Of a stretch of 44,984 nucleotides of DNA, positions 30,763 to 40,467 are shown in pieces; positions within the stretch are counted from its first letter, which is position 1; each line of letters starts with the position of its first letter. Source of the DNA: Entamoeba invadens IP1 (taxonomy: Eukaryota > Evosea > Mastigamoebida > Endamoebidae); assembly GCF_000330505.1 (NCBI RefSeq), contig NW_004440426.1, positions 1,102,616 through 1,147,599 on the forward strand, in the 5' to 3' direction. The position numbers and the translations under genes are program-made. The notes beneath the pieces are model-generated. The model made no database searches, was not told where the DNA came from, and saw only the letters and a list, made by a program, of their open reading frames with translations.

Positions 30763-31666
30763 GATGCAAGGGTTGAAGCAGGGTTTTTCACTTTTCTGAT
30801 GTGAATTATTAGAGATGAAAAAAGGACGAGTAATGAACTATTATCCGCCGAATCATCAACATAGTATTATTTTGGCGTATAAAATATCAAATGAATCGGG
30901 AAAAAGAATAATTATTATGCTCCATTTTGTTATTAAAGTACCATTGAGTTATTTTTGCTTATTTTTTTTGGAAAATAAGATCTGGCTGGTTATTAAATAA
31001 ATCAGGAAAACAACCCAAAAAATTATGACAACTAAAACGTCTCTATTTTTTTTTATATTACGAAAAACAAAAAAAACACAAAAAAATATTTTTTTGTATT
31101 TTTTTTTCGAAATAAAAAAAAATCGTCACTAAGTTTTTATCAAATACTGAGATAAATTAATTAATTCTTGAAATTCACTTAAAAATATAATTATAGCTAT
31201 TGAATAGATATATTATTAACAATAACTTTATCAATAAAAAATGAAAAACAAAATATAAAAACAAATTAACACTTAAAATAACGCCCTGATTTTTGTTTTG
31301 GCCTGTTTTTACGGGGATATTAATCCATTTTTTGATGATTTTTCTTTTTTGGCTTGTGTATTGTATATGACATAAAACAATCTCTAAAAAAATGGAAATT
31401 TATATAATAAACTCGAGATTTCCCGATTTTTAGACCACTTGAATTTTGTTCAATGTTATTTAAAGTGTTAAGACAGAAGAATTACAAAACTTATAATCAA
31501 AATTAACCCTAATTCAAATAATAATAGAGTAAAATATATTAACAATGATGTTATATTTTATTGTTTTTTTTTGGTATTAAAATAAAAATAAAAGCGCCAC
31601 GTTAATACATATTAATAGAAACTATATAAATCTGGTTTTATTATGGTTAATAAGAAAGATACTCAA
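30763..31666. other. AT-rich spacer before the gap, no gene seen
   Basis: This divergent spacer carries the promoters of Ran and, across the gap, of AK6. It is very AT-rich. It holds one copy of a 58-bp direct repeat (31409-31466). No ORF is convincing; the 61-codon plus reading near 30815 is AT-driven. Confidence 0.5.
31409..31466. repeat. Copy 1 of a diverged 58-bp direct repeat
   Basis: Starts AAACTCGAGATTTCCCGATT and matches 33395-33452 over the full 58 bp with seven mismatches, no gaps. Both copies lie in spacers, one on either side of AK6 and in the same orientation. The sequence may be part of a dispersed repeat. Confidence 0.8.
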
Positions 31667-31766
31667 NNNNNNNNNNNNNNNNNNNNNNNNNNNNNNNNNN
31701 NNNNNNNNNNNNNNNNNNNNNNNNNNNNNNNNNNNNNNNNNNNNNNNNNNNNNNNNNNNNNNNNNN
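31667..31766. other. Assembly gap of 100 N
   Basis: Exactly 100 unknown bases, a standard scaffold spacer, so the true gap length is unknown. It lies 34 bp before the ATG of AK6. The left edge reads TACTCAA and the right TTTGAGTA, which are reverse complements over seven bases; this could mean the gap conceals a repeat or a hairpin. Confidence 0.95.
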
Positions 31767-31800
31767 TTTGAGTATAAAAAACATCAAAAAAGGGAAATCC

Positions 31801-32497
31801 ATGTCGAAAGGGGATAGACAAAGACCAAACATTCTTGTCACTGGAACACCGGGGACGGGGAAGTCGTTGGTTTGTCAGATGGTAACCGAAAAGGTGAATA
31901 TTAATTATGTGAATGTGGGTGATGTAGTTACACAAAATGGTTTTTATGAATCACGTGACGAAGAAATGGACACACTAGTCATCGACGAAGACAAAGTTTG
32001 TATTTTCTTTGTTGCGATTTTCTGTAACTCTGTGAAAAAGAATAACATAAAGGTGTTGGACTACTTGGAAGACGTTCAAAAAAAAGAAGGGTTTTTGTTG
32101 GAGTATCACTCTTCACAACTCTTTCCCGAACGGTGGTTTGACTTGGTTGTTGTGTTGCGCACAGACAACACAGTTCTATATGATCGTCTTCTTCAAAAGT
32201 TTGTGTTATTAAGTTATTATCACTTTCATATAATTTAAATTACAAAACCGAAAAGTGAATGAGAAAATGAGGGTAAGGGGGTATAAAGAGAACAAAGTGA
32301 CAAACAACCTTGACTGTGAAATTTTCCAAGTGTGTCTTGACGAAGCAATGGAAAACTATCAGCACAAATTGGTCTGGGAAGTCCACAATGAAACACCAGA
32401 ACAACTCGAGGAAGCAGTTGATGCCATAGCAAAGTACATCACATTGTGGCCAAAGTCATTTGGTCTTTCATTTGATCAATTAAAAGCTTCAAATTGA
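31801..32497 (+). CDS. AK6: Adenylate kinase 6 / Fap7 (40S biogenesis ATPase)
   Basis: Three exons: 31801-31995, 32053-32198 and 32278-32497, with introns of 57 and 79 bp that both start GTTTGT and end AAG. The product is 186 residues. Motifs: NILVTGTPGTGKS (P-loop), YVNVGDVV, ESRDEEMDTLVIDEDKV, EYHSSQLFPERWFDLVVVLR, then YDRLLQKGYKENKVTNN across the second join and CEIFQV. These are diagnostic of AK6/Fap7. The first intron is a multiple of three, so it reads through as a 19-residue insertion unless removed. The ATG at 31801 follows a TTG at 31768. In yeast and humans the enzyme acts on Rps14/uS11 during late 40S assembly; uS11 is encoded 6 kb upstream. Length fits the family (about 172-195). 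Confidence 0.93.
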
Positions 32498-32640
32498 TTT
32501 AAAAAGTGTTTTCTTTCAATTATAAAAGAGTAAATTTACATTTTTTGATTAATTGCATCAACTCTAATAATCATTTTAAAGTTTTTTCATTAATTTGTTT
32601 TTTACTAATGAAAATATATATGTACAAAATATATATAATA

Positions 32641-33315
32641 AAGTGACTTCCCAAGCTGTGCAAGTTAAGGTATAGTTCATTTATAATTTTTTTTATTAAA
32701 AAAATAGAATCATTAATTTTTTGAAGTTTTGAAAAAAAAAGATTATTTTTAGTTTAATTATTAATTATAATTTCGAAGTTATTACTAAACTATACTTTAA
32801 CTTGCACACCTTGTGACGTTGCAATTTTTGACTTTCACACTTCGAATACAATAAATTAAGCAACAATTTCGGGAAAACGACCCAATGGAAATTATCGAAG
32901 GACCAGTTCTAGACAACAGTGCACATCGATTTGTAACAATGAACTGCACCTATTAAACAGACTATTTGTTATTGTTTGCTATAAAATGGCACAGAGAAAA
33001 ACATAATGTTTATCATACTTCTTCTTGTCGCTTTGAATTACGCTAACACAAGAGACACCGACATTTATTCACGTTCTTGAAACAAAACAGTTTTTACATT
33101 AAACACATAGACAAACCATAACCCAATTTTTATAATTTAATTTGCTTTTTGTAGTTTATTAATTCAAGCACCGAAGAATTGTGTGTTTTTTGAAACAATT
33201 TGGAAACGAATAACATTTTTAATAAAATGTTTTTCAACTGAAATTTAGTCTTGCACGCCCTTTCCCTGTAAAAAAGACTAAAAATTTTAACTTGCACACC
33301 TTGGGGAAGTCACTT
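32641..33315. mobile_element. MITE-like element with TIRs and TA target duplication
   Basis: The left end AAGTGACTTCCCAAGCTGTG at 32641 and the right end at 33289-33315 are near-perfect inverted repeats of about 27 bp (one mismatch and one indel). TA lies at both outer edges (32639-32640 and 33316-33317), as in Tc1/mariner insertions. The 675-bp interior has no transposase. Three further diverged copies of the core CTTGCACACCTTG are inside: one near 32801 inverted relative to the left end, one near 33250, and the right end. The first 180 bp may be a nested smaller inverted-repeat unit. A non-autonomous element (MITE) fits best. Confidence 0.6.
33006..33080 (+). other. 24-codon signal-peptide-like ORF inside the element
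   Basis: ATG at 33006, stop at 33078-33080. The product MFIILLLVALNYANTRDT is a perfect signal peptide shape (short start, Leu/Ile/Val core, small residues before the cut site). A TATAAAA sequence lies about 25 bp upstream. It may be a relic of the first exon of a secreted-protein gene carried by the element, or chance. No second exon was found. Confidence 0.3.
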
Positions 33316-33394
33316 TACTTTTTGATGTTTATTTTCTAAACAGTGTGTTTTTATACACAAAATAAACTTCTAATAAACAGGAAAAGTTATTTAT

Positions 33395-33452
33395 AAACTC
33401 GAGATTTCCTGATTTTTATACCACTTAATTTTTGTTCAAGGTAATTTGAAGT
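33395..33452. repeat. Copy 2 of a diverged 58-bp direct repeat
   Basis: Starts AAACTCGAGATTTCCTGATT and matches 31409-31466 (seven mismatches). It lies 80 bp right of the TIR element and is not part of its terminal repeats. Confidence 0.8.
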
Positions 33453-34683
33453 CAATATAATTATATAAAATAAAATTGTAATAGTTCTAAATGGTTTCCC
33501 GATGTTTTGTACATAAGTGCCGTATTGTTTTTTTTTATTTGGAAATTTAAATATTTTTTTAATGAAAAACAAACAAACAGTAATCTGTTGTTTTTCTTTG
33601 ACTGTAAAAATCAAAATTATAATTTGAGAATTTTATGTAAAAAAAACAATAACAAAATAAATAATTTAATATTTAATACATACATTAACTAACTATAATA
33701 TATTATCATTATAATTAATTTTATTATTTAAATATAGTTTAATAGAATGATATAATCTTTAAAAAGAATTATCTTTTTAATATTTTTTTTGTTTGTTATG
33801 ATATAACTAATTAATAATTAAAAAAATATGTTGGTCATTATTTCACAGTTTATAAAGTTCATGTTTTTGGTATTTGTTTATAAATCGGTCTTTTTGACGT
33901 ATTTATCGGGATTATTTGTTACCAAATTACCGTTTCTATTTTAGACATTTATAATTTTATGAAGAAAAGATTGTTTTAATTAACGATAAATAGTTTGTAT
34001 TATTTTAATTAATTAACGAGTTGTTTTTATAATAAAAATATGGTTTTTAATAAATAAAAATAATAATGATATTTGTTGTTAATTTTGGTTTTCGTTGAAT
34101 TAAAAATGATGTTAAATAATAAGAATAGGGGTTCTAATAAATAATTGGGGCGAGTATCCCGAAAAACATAACAAATGAAACCTATTATTCCATTGATTTA
34201 CTGCAACACGAAATTGATAAGAATAAAGCAATCTTCACCCATGTTAACACAAATTTGGAAACAATTTTTTGAACTAAGTATAAGCGTCGAAACAAGCGGG
34301 AGTAACATAATTGTAAAGCCAAAATAACCTAAAAATGCGTTGAAAACAGAACTTAGAAAAACATGACCTGAAAAAACCAAAAAAGTCAAAAAGGTGGTGT
34401 TTTGAAAAGTTTTATAGTAACAAAGAATTAAAAAAGAAACCAGAAAAACTCTTCAGAAAAACGACAAAAATCAAAAAACAAAAAATAAGATAAGAAAGTT
34501 TCCAAAAGGGGGCAAAAAGGTGAGGGTTAGGCAAAATGTTTTTTGATGTTTAAGAAAAGAGAAAAAAACAATAAAAGTGTGGGGTTTGAACAAGAAAAGA
34601 GGAAAATAGAACCGAATTGCCTTTGCGGACAAAAATACGACCGAACTGAACAAAAAAGAACTGAAAATCGAAAAAAAGGAAGA
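33453..34683. other. AT-rich spacer with one marginal ORF
   Basis: 1.2 kb of mostly extreme AT content. At 34140-34390 the composition is less AT-rich, and a minus-strand reading at 34198-34389 encodes a hydrophobic 63-residue stretch (GYFGFTIMLLPLVSTLIL). It could be a decayed membrane-protein exon but is not supported enough to call. GAAC motifs near 34640-34665 precede the next gene. Confidence 0.4.
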
Positions 34684-35505
34684 ATGGAAGAAACAAAAGC
34701 AAAAAAGGAGAAGCGCGAGAAGACAGACGACGCAAAGAGGAGAGCCGTCGACTGGCTCGGAGACAGGCTAATGGAAAAGATCGACAGAGATCACTATATC
34801 TGCATTATATGCTTTAAAAGAATGTCGCGTGGGTATGCGTGCTACCACTGCATCGAAGAGCACCAGAATATCACCGACGATATGAAGCCACTAATCGTGA
34901 AACTCTACATGAACGGAAAAAGAGTAAAACTCGAGTTTTCCGAAACACACGAAGACTCACCATCTGCCGATACCCAACAAGATACCCCAGGCGGCGAGAA
35001 GCATAAAAGAGGAAGAATGTCAGAAGATCTCAAACAGCGCCTCCAAAAGCTTGAAAACGAAGGGAAGGCGAAATGGGAGACTAAACCAAAAAAAGAAGTC
35101 GAGAAGTTAAGGACAGTCGAAGGTAAACGAATTACAACAGAGATATCAAAAATCATGGCCGCAAATGGTATACCTTTTGCAAAGAGTGAGGCTATATGGA
35201 AAATTGTGACAGAAGTCATCGACTGTACAAAAGAACTCGGACCACCCGTTATCGACAAAATTAGATTCAGCGCAAGAACACTGAAAAGAAGGTACGAAGA
35301 GATGAACGCAAAACAACTCCAGCCAAACAACACAAACACTCTCCAACAACAAACTCAACAAATGCAACAACACCAACAATCTACTCCACCAAGACCAATT
35401 CAAGACCATACAGCCTTCCCTATGCAGTTCGACAACCCAACACCCTTCAACCCAAGAGTGATGGACAGAGCACAGGAATCGACGCCACAAAGTTTCGAAC
35501 ATTAA
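34684..35505 (+). CDS. BED-finger-like nuclear protein, possibly hAT-derived
   Basis: 273 residues from the ATG at 34684. The frame is open upstream to 34543 but the extra 47 residues are poorly composed, and GAAC boxes lie just before 34684. A zinc-finger-like segment CIICFKRMSRGYACYHCIEEH has C-x2-C and H-x4-H spacing, like BED fingers. A later region, IMAANGIPFAKSEAIWKIVT, has the ANGIPF pattern seen in DUF659/hAT transposase N-termini. The C-terminus is Gln/Asn/Pro-rich (LQQQTQQMQQHQQSTPP). The catalytic hAT core is absent, so an inactive, perhaps domesticated regulator is the best guess. Links are from short motifs only. Confidence 0.6.
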   Translation: MEETKAKKEKREKTDDAKRRAVDWLGDRLMEKIDRDHYICIICFKRMSRGYACYHCIEEHQNITDDMKPLIVKLYMNGKRVKLEFSETHEDSPSADTQQDTPGGEKHKRGRMSEDLKQRLQKLENEGKAKWETKPKKEVEKLRTVEGKRITTEISKIMAANGIPFAKSEAIWKIVTEVIDCTKELGPPVIDKIRFSARTLKRRYEEMNAKQLQPNNTNTLQQQTQQMQQHQQSTPPRPIQDHTAFPMQFDNPTPFNPRVMDRAQESTPQSFEH

Positions 35506-36523
35506 TTTCTTTATATGTTTCAGTGTTGATTTGTGTTCTTTCTATTTCTAACAAGATTTAATTACTTGTTTAGTTAGTTTTGAAGCGATTTTGATTTTTA
35601 ATTTTTTCGTAATTTTAAATATAAATTAATTCTTAATAATAAAAGGTTAAATATACTAAACATACCATAAACTTGCAATAGTATTAATATTAATATAATA
35701 TAATATTTGTTCAACATCACCCATAAAAATGTATAGTTATATTATATATATACATTTCTAAATATTTTAACTATGCTATATATATAGTATAAACAAACTA
35801 AATTCATTAACTAAAAGAATTTTTTATATTTTTAAAATTATATTCATTTAACTATTAAAAATTTTTTTCTATTTCTATTCATATAACTATTACAAATGAG
35901 AGAAAAATTAGGTGACAAAAATTAATTGGGCGACAGAAAAAATAGGGATTAAACGATGTAAAAAACTGGGATTTGTTTTTTTTTTATTTATTTTTTTTCA
36001 CAAAATAACAATTTCACAAAAGACCTATTAAATTACTTAAAATTAATCTGTCACCCAATTAATTCTTGTCACCCATTAATTATTCTATCTCTATAATTTT
36101 GTGATTATTTCAATTAGATTTTACACTATAAAACCAAGTTTTTACATAATTATTTTATCAGAGCATCATTTTTGAATCAAACAATTTAAAACTTCTGAAA
36201 AAGTTTTTGAATCTGATATCAATATTTTCTAATAATTGATTGAAATATAATATATATATTTTATGATAAAATATAATAAAATTAATCAGACCATTTTTAT
36301 TTTTTAAATACTTTTCCAAAAAGAAAAGTAATTTCAAAAAGTAAAATAAAGTGGTTGACCTTATATTCAAATGGCAAGAAAATAAAAATGAAACTTGCAT
36401 AAATAATAATAGTGGTATAAACAACGAAAAGAAAATACATGGACGATCTTTTTCTACCAGAAAAGTATGTGTCTGTATTTATTCTTTGAATTCTTTATAA
36501 GAGAATAAACTTTTTCAAATAAG
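35506..36523. other. AT-rich spacer containing an inverted-repeat element
   Basis: The 1-kb spacer is extremely AT-rich with several small palindromes (35720-35800) and the element at 35911-36073. A 9-codon start (ATGGACGATC near 36440) followed by GTATGT looks like an exon but does not join in frame with the transporter. No further gene seen. Confidence 0.5.
35911..36073. mobile_element. Short MITE-like element with 27-bp TIRs
   Basis: The left repeat GGTGACAAAAATTAATTGGG continues CGACAGA (35911-35937). The right repeat at 36047-36073 is its reverse complement with two mismatches. About 109 bp of AT-rich filler with T- and A-runs lies between. Flanks are AT-rich (TTA left, CATTAA right), so the target duplication is unclear. 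No coding capacity. Confidence 0.6.
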
Positions 36524-38041
36524 ATGGGACTATTGGATGTTATAAAAAAACAGTGGAAGTACTTCACGTTTACAGCAATACAAAGCGGGTACAACTTCGG
36601 GTTGACTTGTATAGGCGTGTTGATCAGTCCTTATATGTACCAAAGAACTGGAATGAGTTTATCACTAATTGCAATGGTTTTTGGAGGACTTATCCCTATT
36701 GTGCACATTGTTGTACAACCAGTTGTTGGTGTACTGTCCGATATTTTTCCTGTTAAAAAAATACGAAGACGATTCTTTATTTTTGTTGGGATTCTGGTTG
36801 CAGTTTTGACTTTACCAGTAATCCCATTTTCCGATTACATTGGTATCGCATGTGGTGATAATGAAAGTGGGCTAGAAGACTCTATAAACTCTTCAAGCAA
36901 CGGAAGCATGAAAATTTCCATTTCAATTGGTGTTGTTTTTTCTTTGTTTTCAAGTGGGTCGCTTGTACTCATGCAAATGCCGAGTCGTGCGCTGATTGCG
37001 GACAATATCAAAAAAGACGAACAACGATCAGCCAACTTCTTTGCAGCTTTGTTGGGTGGATTTTCTGTGTTGGTGTTTTACACTTTGGCCGCCACTTGTG
37101 CACAGATGAAGTATTATTACGAGCTTATGTTTGTGTCTGCTGGGGTGTTTATTCTTATCACTGGTGTATTTACTATATTATTTTCAAAAGAAAATGAAAA
37201 ACAAATATCGGTGAATGAAAACACACCACTCCAAGACATGAAAAATGAGTCGAAAGAAGAAAAAGCGCCACTATCCTTAGAGATAGTAGATCCACAACAA
37301 GAGACCATGACACCGCCATCACCAAATAACCGAAGCAAATTTCAAATTGTAGGGAAATCACTTCTTTTGTTCATCAAGGGATTTGGATGGAAATTGATGG
37401 GACTTGTCTTTCTCCAGACTACAGCAACATGCTCTGTGTTGGTAATAGGAAGTTCTGTAGCTAATTACTATGCAATTAACATGTTTCATGCCGAGACGAC
37501 AGACCCTTTATACAACTATGGCATTTCGATGTCGATGGTTGCTATGTTACTTCAATCTGTGGTCCAATGCATTTCATCACTCTTATCTCCACTTTACGCC
37601 AAACACGAAAACATCTTGTTTTTTGGCACAGCTTTTGTATGTGCTTTGTGTCACAGTGGGATGATAGCGGTAGACTACTTATCAACGTATTATGATGAGC
37701 CACCAATTTGGCTTTTGATAGCAAGTTTTGTATTGATTGGGATGGTTGGTACACTCGGTGCTGTTATCCAGTCGGTGCCATACATCATAATCAACAAGAT
37801 CTCATCGCCGAAAAGATTTGCGATCGATTTGTCGTTCATTGGTGTTGTAATTAGTGTTGCCTTTGTGCTTTTAAGCTACTTTGTGTCACTCCTCCTTTCA
37901 TTTGGGATATCTTTGGTGTGCGTATTTTATATTGGCGCTGTTCTTGCTATCCTCTGCACTATTGGGTGCGGTTGCCTTCTTCCCGTCCTCAATGCACCAA
38001 CAAAGATAATTCTATCGGCACCAACTGAACATAGCCTTTGA
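36524..38041 (+). CDS. MFS transporter, SLC45/GPH sugar-symporter-like
   Basis: 505 residues with about twelve membrane helices and a hydrophilic loop between the sixth and seventh (residues 225-275). The segment QPVVGVLSDIFPVKKIRRRF after helix 2 matches the sugar/cation symporter signature of SLC45 and plant sucrose transporters (Gln-Pro, Gly, Ser-Asp, then an Arg cluster). The PSRALIADN segment before helix 5 (MPSRALIADNI) fits the same group. An ATG at 36524 precedes MGLLDVIKKQWKYF. Substrate not readable; a sugar or folate-like small solute is possible. The extracellular loop between helices 3 and 4 is Ser/Asn-rich with possible N-glycosylation (NSSSNGS). Confidence 0.8.
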   Translation: MGLLDVIKKQWKYFTFTAIQSGYNFGLTCIGVLISPYMYQRTGMSLSLIAMVFGGLIPIVHIVVQPVVGVLSDIFPVKKIRRRFFIFVGILVAVLTLPVIPFSDYIGIACGDNESGLEDSINSSSNGSMKISISIGVVFSLFSSGSLVLMQMPSRALIADNIKKDEQRSANFFAALLGGFSVLVFYTLAATCAQMKYYYELMFVSAGVFILITGVFTILFSKENEKQISVNENTPLQDMKNESKEEKAPLSLEIVDPQQETMTPPSPNNRSKFQIVGKSLLLFIKGFGWKLMGLVFLQTTATCSVLVIGSSVANYYAINMFHAETTDPLYNYGISMSMVAMLLQSVVQCISSLLSPLYAKHENILFFGTAFVCALCHSGMIAVDYLSTYYDEPPIWLLIASFVLIGMVGTLGAVIQSVPYIIINKISSPKRFAIDLSFIGVVISVAFVLLSYFVSLLLSFGISLVCVFYIGAVLAILCTIGCGCLLPVLNAPTKIILSAPTEHSL

Positions 38042-38900
38042 TGTCAAACTTTCAACGTCTGATCATTGGTTCTTGTTATAGTATATTTATTATATCATTT
38101 ACTATTTGTATGTTTGAAAATATTGAGAATTCATTGGTTGAAGTAATTTGGAAAGTTCATGTGAATAAGTAAACTCATGACATTGGTTTTTGAAATTATT
38201 AAATTAGAGTAAAAAATAGATAGTTTTTTTCTTTTCCCGAAATACTGCTTCAAATCAAAGAATATTTTTTTCATTTTAGGTAAAGATTCTCACCTTCCAG
38301 ATCTTTAATAGATCACGATCTTCAGAACCATAAAAACCTAAAATTTCTCGAGGAGATTACAAGTTGAACAGTTGTGAAAAAAATGTCGAGAAATAAAGCA
38401 CAAAATGTCTAATATACTGATAGTTTTTTGTTGGGTTGGTCATTTCCCGCATTTTTTAAAGTTTTTTGCCATTTGGTATGTTTTGTTTAAAAGAAAATCC
38501 AAAACTCACTATAAATAAAAAGAGTAATATCCCGATAAATAGGAGTTGTTACACGTAAGTTATCAAAATAAAAAGGAGAAGAAATTCCGAAAATAGTGAG
38601 CAAATTTGATGAAAAGCACTTTGTTTCCCGAAAACCTCGTATCGCCTCGTTTCCACCAAAAAGACTTTGAAATTCAATACAACCATTTTTACTGGAAGTT
38701 TTGGAATAATACTTTTTAATTAAAAAACAATTATAGTCATCCTTCGAACGATGGTTTTTCGATGGTAAAAGAACCATCAAAGCGATGACTTTTGCAGGTT
38801 TGTCTTTCTTTCTTTTTTTTTCCCACCAAAAACCCCCGAATGACCAAAAATGCTTATTTACTTCAGTAAAAAAACTCAAATTTCAAAGAAAGTTCAGTAT
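38042..38900. other. Spacer, 859 bp, no clear gene
   Basis: AT-rich, with a more mixed composition at 38270-38820. The 130-codon minus reading at 38487-38879 has no recognisable domain and its codon pattern is poor, so I do not call it. It must carry the promoter of the ENTH-like gene. Confidence 0.45.
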
Positions 38901-40327
38901 ATGCAGAGCCGTTGCAATACTCTTAGCACACTGCTAGAGAAAGCTACAAACGACTTTAACACATCCCCTAACTATATTCTCTTCTCAAAACTTGCTCACT
39001 TTGCTCGAGGCAATTTGGTTACACGGCAACATTTGGCTCAACTCATCTCTACCAAGCTTAAAGCTCATCTGTATCGCTTTGTGTCCTCTCTCGAAGTCTT
39101 TTACACACTTTGTCTTGTCGAATATTTGGTGGTCAACGTCAACCATTTTGAGGCACACGTCATCGACCCATCTTTTGTCTGCTCGATCGAAAAGATTGCG
39201 CAGCTCGACGTTTGTTGATCTTACCATCACTGCTGGAAAGTTCGTCATAATTTTGTTCTCAATTTTATGATTAACGAGCTCTTTTGTCGCACCAAACACA
39301 TATTGACTTTTAGAAACTTGTTGGGTTCTTTAAGCAAAAGGCCACAATGGTTCAACTCAAAGCAATGAATTTCATTCAACTGATGCAGATGTACCCAACT
39401 AACGACAGCTACTCAAGGCTCTTTGAAACATACACTAAGATGGGTGTTGTCTTTCCACAACTCCAAATACCAGCATACCCCGAGATCACTTACAAGAGCG
39501 AAAGTCTAAGGAATTCTATTACCATGTCTCCTTTACAAGACACTCCATTCGTTTTGGACGACAACTCACCTCTCCTTCTCCCTTCAATGGCTCTCTTACC
39601 AAAACCCCCTCTACTGAGGAACAAAAATTTGGACTTTTCTAAACTTCCAGAAAGTACTCAGAAGGTACTCGAGAAAATCTCCGAGTTCAGAGAAATTTCG
39701 AAAGAGCCACTCAAGAAAAGCAACTTGGTCAGAAACGGGGTACTACAGTTGGGAAGACAACTTAAAAGCACTGAGGCGTTTTTCAACACGGCTTTTTCCT
39801 TACAAAATGAATTCAAAAAAGAGACTTTATGTCTTGTATGGGAAGATGAGGAAGAAGAAACTAGTGTCGCAATTAAAGAGGAAGGCCGCAAGATTGGACA
39901 TATCGTTGGAGTGTTAAGGAACGAGGTCACACATATGAAGCGCGTTTGCGACGAAATCGAGAACTTTGGTTCAGTGAAATTAATCGACGAGGCATCGAGG
40001 GGAGTCGACTCACTGTTAATTGACGAGAAGAATCCAAGCGAAGGGAAAGACACTGAGAGAATAGCAGAGTTAATAGGTGGGATAAAAGCCACAAATTTGA
40101 GTCGCGATAACAGTGCGACAGACAGTTTCACAGAAACAGCGACGGAGAGCATTTCAAAGTCGACAACACCGTCGAGCTCTAAAATGTCTTTCAAAAACAA
40201 AATTGACAAAGGCGAAGACGTCGAAATCAAAACGTTCAAAAAAAACTTATCGTTCAAAGGAGGGTTTGGGTTACTTAAGTACGGCCCGAGCGTGGACACA
40301 AGTCGTTTGTATAATGCTTATCTCTAA
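38901..40327 (+). CDS. ENTH/VHS-like adaptor protein
   Basis: Two exons: 38901-39209 and 39314-40327, with a 104-bp intron GTTTGT...TAG, phase 0; 440 residues. The first 130 residues look like an ENTH/ANTH/VHS helical domain: TLLEKATNDFNTSPN, the FSKLAHFARGNLVTRQHLAQ repeat-like helix pair and SLEVFYTLCLVEYLVVNVNH. After the join comes KQKATMVQLKAMNFIQLMQM, matching the final helix of such domains. The rest is disordered and Ser/Lys-rich with no NPF or clathrin box seen. ENTH-type proteins link membranes to clathrin or adaptors. The plus reading is preferred over the 104-codon antisense ORF because it splices in phase into the following ORF. Call rests on helix pattern, not a database search. 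Confidence 0.68.
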
Positions 40328-40467
40328 GGGTTGACGATTTTTAACTTCAACGTGTTTTTAGATTTTGTGTTTGGGACAACTTCAATTTTTTAAAACTTTT
40401 TTTGTCTAATTGATATTTGATTTTGAACTCATGTCAAATCACTGATTTTATTAAATTAATTAAACTA

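Noticed and set aside
31647..31935. Minus-strand ORFs running through the N gap
   Set aside because: They only stay open because N codons cannot stop, and they are antisense to AK6.
34543..34683. 47-codon N-terminal extension of the BED-like gene
   Set aside because: Poor composition, first codon TTG, and GAAC promoter-like boxes lie within it.
35720..35800. Small TATATA palindromes
   Set aside because: Stems are pure AT, short and imperfect, as expected from base composition.
36440..36500. Possible first exon ATGGACGATC... before the transporter
   Set aside because: GTATGT donor lies in the wrong phase for joining to the transporter ORF, which has its own good ATG.
38487..38879. 130-codon minus-strand ORF
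   Set aside because: Random-looking composition with many Lys/Phe runs and no domain; no splice partner seen.
38985..39299. 104-codon minus-strand ORF
   Set aside because: It is antisense to an exon that splices in phase into the following plus-strand ORF and gives an ENTH-like domain. The minus reading has no domain and no good 3' continuation.
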